Positions 61,268 to 64,000 of a DNA stretch of 64,000 nucleotides are shown one piece after another. The stretch's first letter is position 1. Each line of letters begins with the position of its first letter. Under the pieces are notes generated by a model, which had not been told where the DNA came from, made no database searches, and saw nothing but the letters and a program-made list of their open reading frames with translations. Made by a program: the position numbers and the translations under genes. The stretch is taken from positions 2,418,001-2,482,000 of the forward strand of contig NZ_CP013232.1 in the NCBI RefSeq assembly GCF_001584145.1. The letters run 5' to 3'. Source of the DNA: Collimonas fungivorans. Its GTDB lineage: Bacteria > Pseudomonadota > Gammaproteobacteria > Burkholderiales > Burkholderiaceae_D.

Positions 61268-62833
61268 TTAATGCGGATCGGCGCTGGAGCAGACACGGTT
61301 GCGGCCGGCTGACTTTGCTGCATACAGCGCCCTATCTGCTGCCTGGATCAACTCAAATGGAATATTGCCGTCCCGGACCGGGACGAAGGCGTCGACGCCA
61401 GCGCTGATAGTGACCAGGCCGACATTACTGCATGGATGTTCAATGTGCAGATTGCAGATGGCAACGCGAATTTTTTCCGCCACCGCAACCGCTCCCGCCA
61501 GGTTGGTATCGGGCAGCAGCACCACCAGCTCTTCGCCGCCGTAACGGGCAGCCAGGTCGCCCGGGCGGTTCTTGCTGGCCTTCACGATTTCACTGATCTG
61601 CCGCAGGCATTCGTCGCCGGCCAAATGTCCGTAGATGTCGTTGTATTGCTTGAAATAGTCGACATCGATCATCACCAGCGCCAGCGAATTCTCGGTGCGC
61701 ATGGCGCGGCTGAATTCATCGCGCAGCGCGTGATCGAACTGGCGGCGATTGGCGAGGCCGGTCAAGCTGTCTTGCAGGGCCAGCTGCTCCAGGTGCCGGT
61801 TGAGCGTCCGCAGCGATTCCTGGACGCACAGCAGGTCGCTTTCCGCCAGCAGGCGCAACCTGATCTGATGGATCAGGCGCCAGCCGAGCAGGCCCAGGGC
61901 CAGCGTCAGCAGCATGGCCCCGAACAGGTGCAGATAGGAATCGGCACGCCACTCGGCCAGCACTTCATCCTTGGAACGGGCGACCGTGACGAACAGCGGG
62001 TATTGCTCCAGGTGGCGATAAGCGATCAGCCGCTCGACGCCATCCTGGCCCGATTTCATGATGGCGGTGCCGACCGCGCTCCTCGATGCGTAATCGCGGT
62101 AGATAGGATAGTTGGACAGGTTCTTGCCGATGGTGTCGTCCATCATCGGCCGCCTTACCAGCATGGTGCCGTCATTCAGGCTGAGGAAAATCGAGCCGGC
62201 GCGGCCGATATCGAAACTGTCGTAATACTTCTTGAAGTAATCGATGTTGATGGTGCCCAGGACCAGGCCGGCGAAGCTGCCGTCGGCATGGTTGAAGCGG
62301 CGCGAGACGGTCACTATCCAGGCGCCGGTGGAGCGGCTGCGCACCGGCGGTCCGATATACGGTCCGCGCCCGGGATGGCTGCGGTGATAGCGGAAGTACT
62401 GGCGGTCGGCGTTGTTGACCACCTGGATCGGTCCGTTGCGGGCATTGGCCAGCCATAAGCCGGTTTCGTCGTAGATCGACAGGTCGTTCAGCTGCGACAA
62501 TTCGGCGATGTGCTGGATCAGCAGTTTATGCAGCCGTTCCAGCGAGGCGCTGCCGGCGCCGTCCACTTCCAGCCGTTCAACCAGGCCCACCAGCACGGTG
62601 TCGGCTTCCTTGATCGTGTCGTCGGCATGCTGCGACAAGGCGCGCGCCAGGTTGGAGGTGGCGATTTCGGTTTCATGCAGCTCGATGTTGCGGGCATTCC
62701 AGCTGCGCCACACTTCGGCGGACATCAGCGAGACGCACACCAGCACCACGAAGACGGTCGCGAGATAAGTGATCGGCAGTGACTTGAGGGCAGGGCGCGC
62801 TGGCCGGGGCGCTATAGCGATGGGGATGGTCAT
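61268..62833 (-). CDS. Membrane diguanylate cyclase with dCache sensor domain
   Basis: A 521-residue protein. Two membrane helices at about 19-41 and 302-323 flank a periplasmic dCache-type sensor (NNADRQYFRYHRSHPGRGPYIGPPVRSRSTGAWIVTVSRRF is typical). The GGDEF domain follows a coiled linker: DSLTGLANRRQFD, an active-site GGEEL at 432-436, and the product-binding RxxD site RPGD at 423-426. It should synthesise cyclic di-GMP with product inhibition in response to a periplasmic signal. It is the second cyclic di-GMP enzyme in the window. Confidence 0.93.
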   Translation of the reverse strand: MTIPIAIAPRPARPALKSLPITYLATVFVVLVCVSLMSAEVWRSWNARNIELHETEIATSNLARALSQHADDTIKEADTVLVGLVERLEVDGAGSASLERLHKLLIQHIAELSQLNDLSIYDETGLWLANARNGPIQVVNNADRQYFRYHRSHPGRGPYIGPPVRSRSTGAWIVTVSRRFNHADGSFAGLVLGTINIDYFKKYYDSFDIGRAGSIFLSLNDGTMLVRRPMMDDTIGKNLSNYPIYRDYASRSAVGTAIMKSGQDGVERLIAYRHLEQYPLFVTVARSKDEVLAEWRADSYLHLFGAMLLTLALGLLGWRLIHQIRLRLLAESDLLCVQESLRTLNRHLEQLALQDSLTGLANRRQFDHALRDEFSRAMRTENSLALVMIDVDYFKQYNDIYGHLAGDECLRQISEIVKASKNRPGDLAARYGGEELVVLLPDTNLAGAVAVAEKIRVAICNLHIEHPCSNVGLVTISAGVDAFVPVRDGNIPFELIQAADRALYAAKSAGRNRVCSSADPH

Positions 62834-62867
62834 CGTTTGTCCAGTAGCGCAGGCCCTGGCCTCAGTT

Positions 62868-63889
62868 TCAGGTTGGTCGTATTCCCTTGCGATATTCGGT
62901 GGGTGAAGTCCACATGTGCTTGCGGAACAGCTTGGCGACGTGCTCGCCGCTGAACAGGCCGCAGCGCCGTGCTATCTTGTCCACCGGCAGGTCGGTCTCG
63001 GTCAGTTGCTGGCGCACCGCTTCCAGGCGCAGGTTGAGCAAGAAGTCATGCGGCGTCTGGCCGGTTTCGCGCTTGAACTGCCGCACAAAATTGCGCTCGC
63101 TCATGGAGACAAAATTGGCGGCGTCGACCACGCTGATGGAATCTGCCAGATGCTCGACAAACCATAACGAGGCGCGGTGGATCTTGCTGGTCTTGACCGG
63201 ATCGCTTGCCGTCGAAGCCTGGTTGGCGGGCGGGTGTCGCGGCGGCGCTGGCAGACCACCAGGCTTTGCGCCACGCGCCGTGCAACTGCTGGACCGAGAT
63301 CGCTTTCCAGCAGGCGCAGCGCCAGGTCGGTGGCCATGCCGACATCGCAAGACGTGAAGATTCCATCGTCTTCGCTGATCTGCGCTTCACGGTCGATTTT
63401 GATTAAGGGGAATTCGCGCGCCAGTTTGTCCAGCAGCGCCCAGTGCGTGGTAGCGCGCCGGTTGTTCAGGAAGCCGGCGGCGCCGATCACGAATACGCCG
63501 GTGCAGATGGCTGCGATGCGGCGCACGCTGCTGCGCATCTGCTGCAGCCAGGCGATCAGGTCGGGATCCCGGTAGGCGTCGAAGTTTCCGGTGCCGCTGG
63601 CTATGAGCAGGGTATCGAACTGGTGCCTGCCGAACGACGCCAGCGATGAAGTCATGATCTGCACCGAGGCCGAGGACATGATCATGCCGCCGGAGATCGA
63701 GAGAACCGAGACGGCGTAACGCGTGGTGCCAGGGAATACCGTGGAAATCAGTTTGTCGCCGATGCCGAAAACATCTGCTGCGCCGACTACGTCAGCCAGC
63801 ACGACTCCTTCAAAAACGATGATCCCTATATGCCTGGTTGAGCTGCTATTGTCTATCACCTCAAGTGTCTTTGCGCACTCGATATCCAT
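62868..63889 (-). pseudogene. GlxA-family AraC-type regulator with an apparent frameshift
   Basis: The N-terminal frame (63889 down to about 63225) is a DJ-1/PfpI-like domain: IGIIVFEGVVLADVVGAADVF, the nucleophile elbow AAICTGVFVIGAAGFLNNRRATTHW, and DVGMATDLALRLLESDLGPAVARRVAQSLVV. It then runs off-frame to 63101. The AraC-type DNA-binding half (ISVVDAANFVSMSERNFVRQFKRETGQTPHDFLLNLRLEAVRQQL and the second helix-turn-helix) is in another frame, 63225 to 62868. One extra base in the TT at 63223-63224 would rejoin them. Otherwise a GlxA-type transcription regulator. Sequencing error is possible. Confidence 0.82.
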
Positions 63890-64000
63890 GTGATTCTCCC
63901 CGCTAGCGATTTACCTTTGTGCATTGCCGGAACGCAATTTTTTATTGGTAAATTACTATTCCCCATTCTGCTACAAAATTAGATTTTGTCCAGAAAATGA

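Noticed and set aside
1..64000. CRISPR arrays, toxin-antitoxin pairs, prophage genes
   Set aside because: No regularly spaced repeats, no paired small genes of known toxin families and no phage structural genes were seen.

Overview
The window is GC-rich chromosomal DNA from a betaproteobacterium of the order Burkholderiales, most probably Oxalobacteraceae. A Collimonas-like organism is my best guess. The basis is gene content and order: a mltG-tmk-holB-pilZ block, rdgB-hemW, a DUF2844/DUF3443 pair, TAXI-type and LIV-type transporters and many MarR, LysR and AraC regulators. No rRNA or ribosomal protein gene is present to confirm this, so the genus is inference.

Layout. 1-6.4 kb: the end of a polyferredoxin gene, a bile-acid/sodium symporter family protein, a Tas-type aldo-keto reductase, an MFS exporter and a family 5 peptide-type binding protein. 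6.7-12.2 kb: a cold-shock protein and a branched-chain amino acid ABC transporter whose LivM and LivG parts are fused in one polypeptide. 12.3-18.4 kb: a FeeM-like acyltransferase, a 163-bp palindromic element, a large GGDEF-EAL protein, a LysE-type exporter and three small enzymes. 18.4-27.6 kb: a broken CaiB/BaiF CoA-transferase, then housekeeping genes (NRDE protein, ygfZ, mltG, tmk, holB, pilZ, rdgB, hemW). 27.7-29.4 kb: tRNA-Ser(UGA) followed by an AT-richer island remnant. 29.4-34.8 kb: two divergent MarR paralogues and a tripartite EmrAB/outer-membrane efflux operon. 35.2-39.1 kb: a GH54 arabinofuranosidase with a ricin-type lectin domain, bracketed by two copies of the 3' end of a nuclease gene. 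39.2-47.5 kb: HAD hydrolase, ClC channel with MarR, and a metallophosphoesterase/cupredoxin operon divergent from an ECF sigma/anti-sigma operon. 47.6-54.8 kb: an MFS/LysR pair and an AttEFGH-like ABC operon. 54.8-64 kb: a TAXI protein, the DUF2844/DUF3443 pair, a LysM-M23 protein, a glycine-rich repeat lipoprotein behind a sigma-54-type promoter, a diguanylate cyclase and a GlxA-type regulator.

The most promising regulatory unit is at 44.1-44.2 kb. A perfect 11-bp inverted repeat places the same ECF-like promoter (GGGAATAAA, 13-nt spacer, CGGT) facing both ways, so the Tat-exported metallophosphoesterase and the CuA-like cupredoxin are probable members of the sigma factor's regulon.

Three reading frames (CoA-transferase, holB, GlxA regulator) are each broken by what looks like one missing base in a short run of identical bases. 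Because holB is essential, sequencing error must be weighed against real mutation. The CoA-transferase also has a separate internal deletion and is more likely a true pseudogene.
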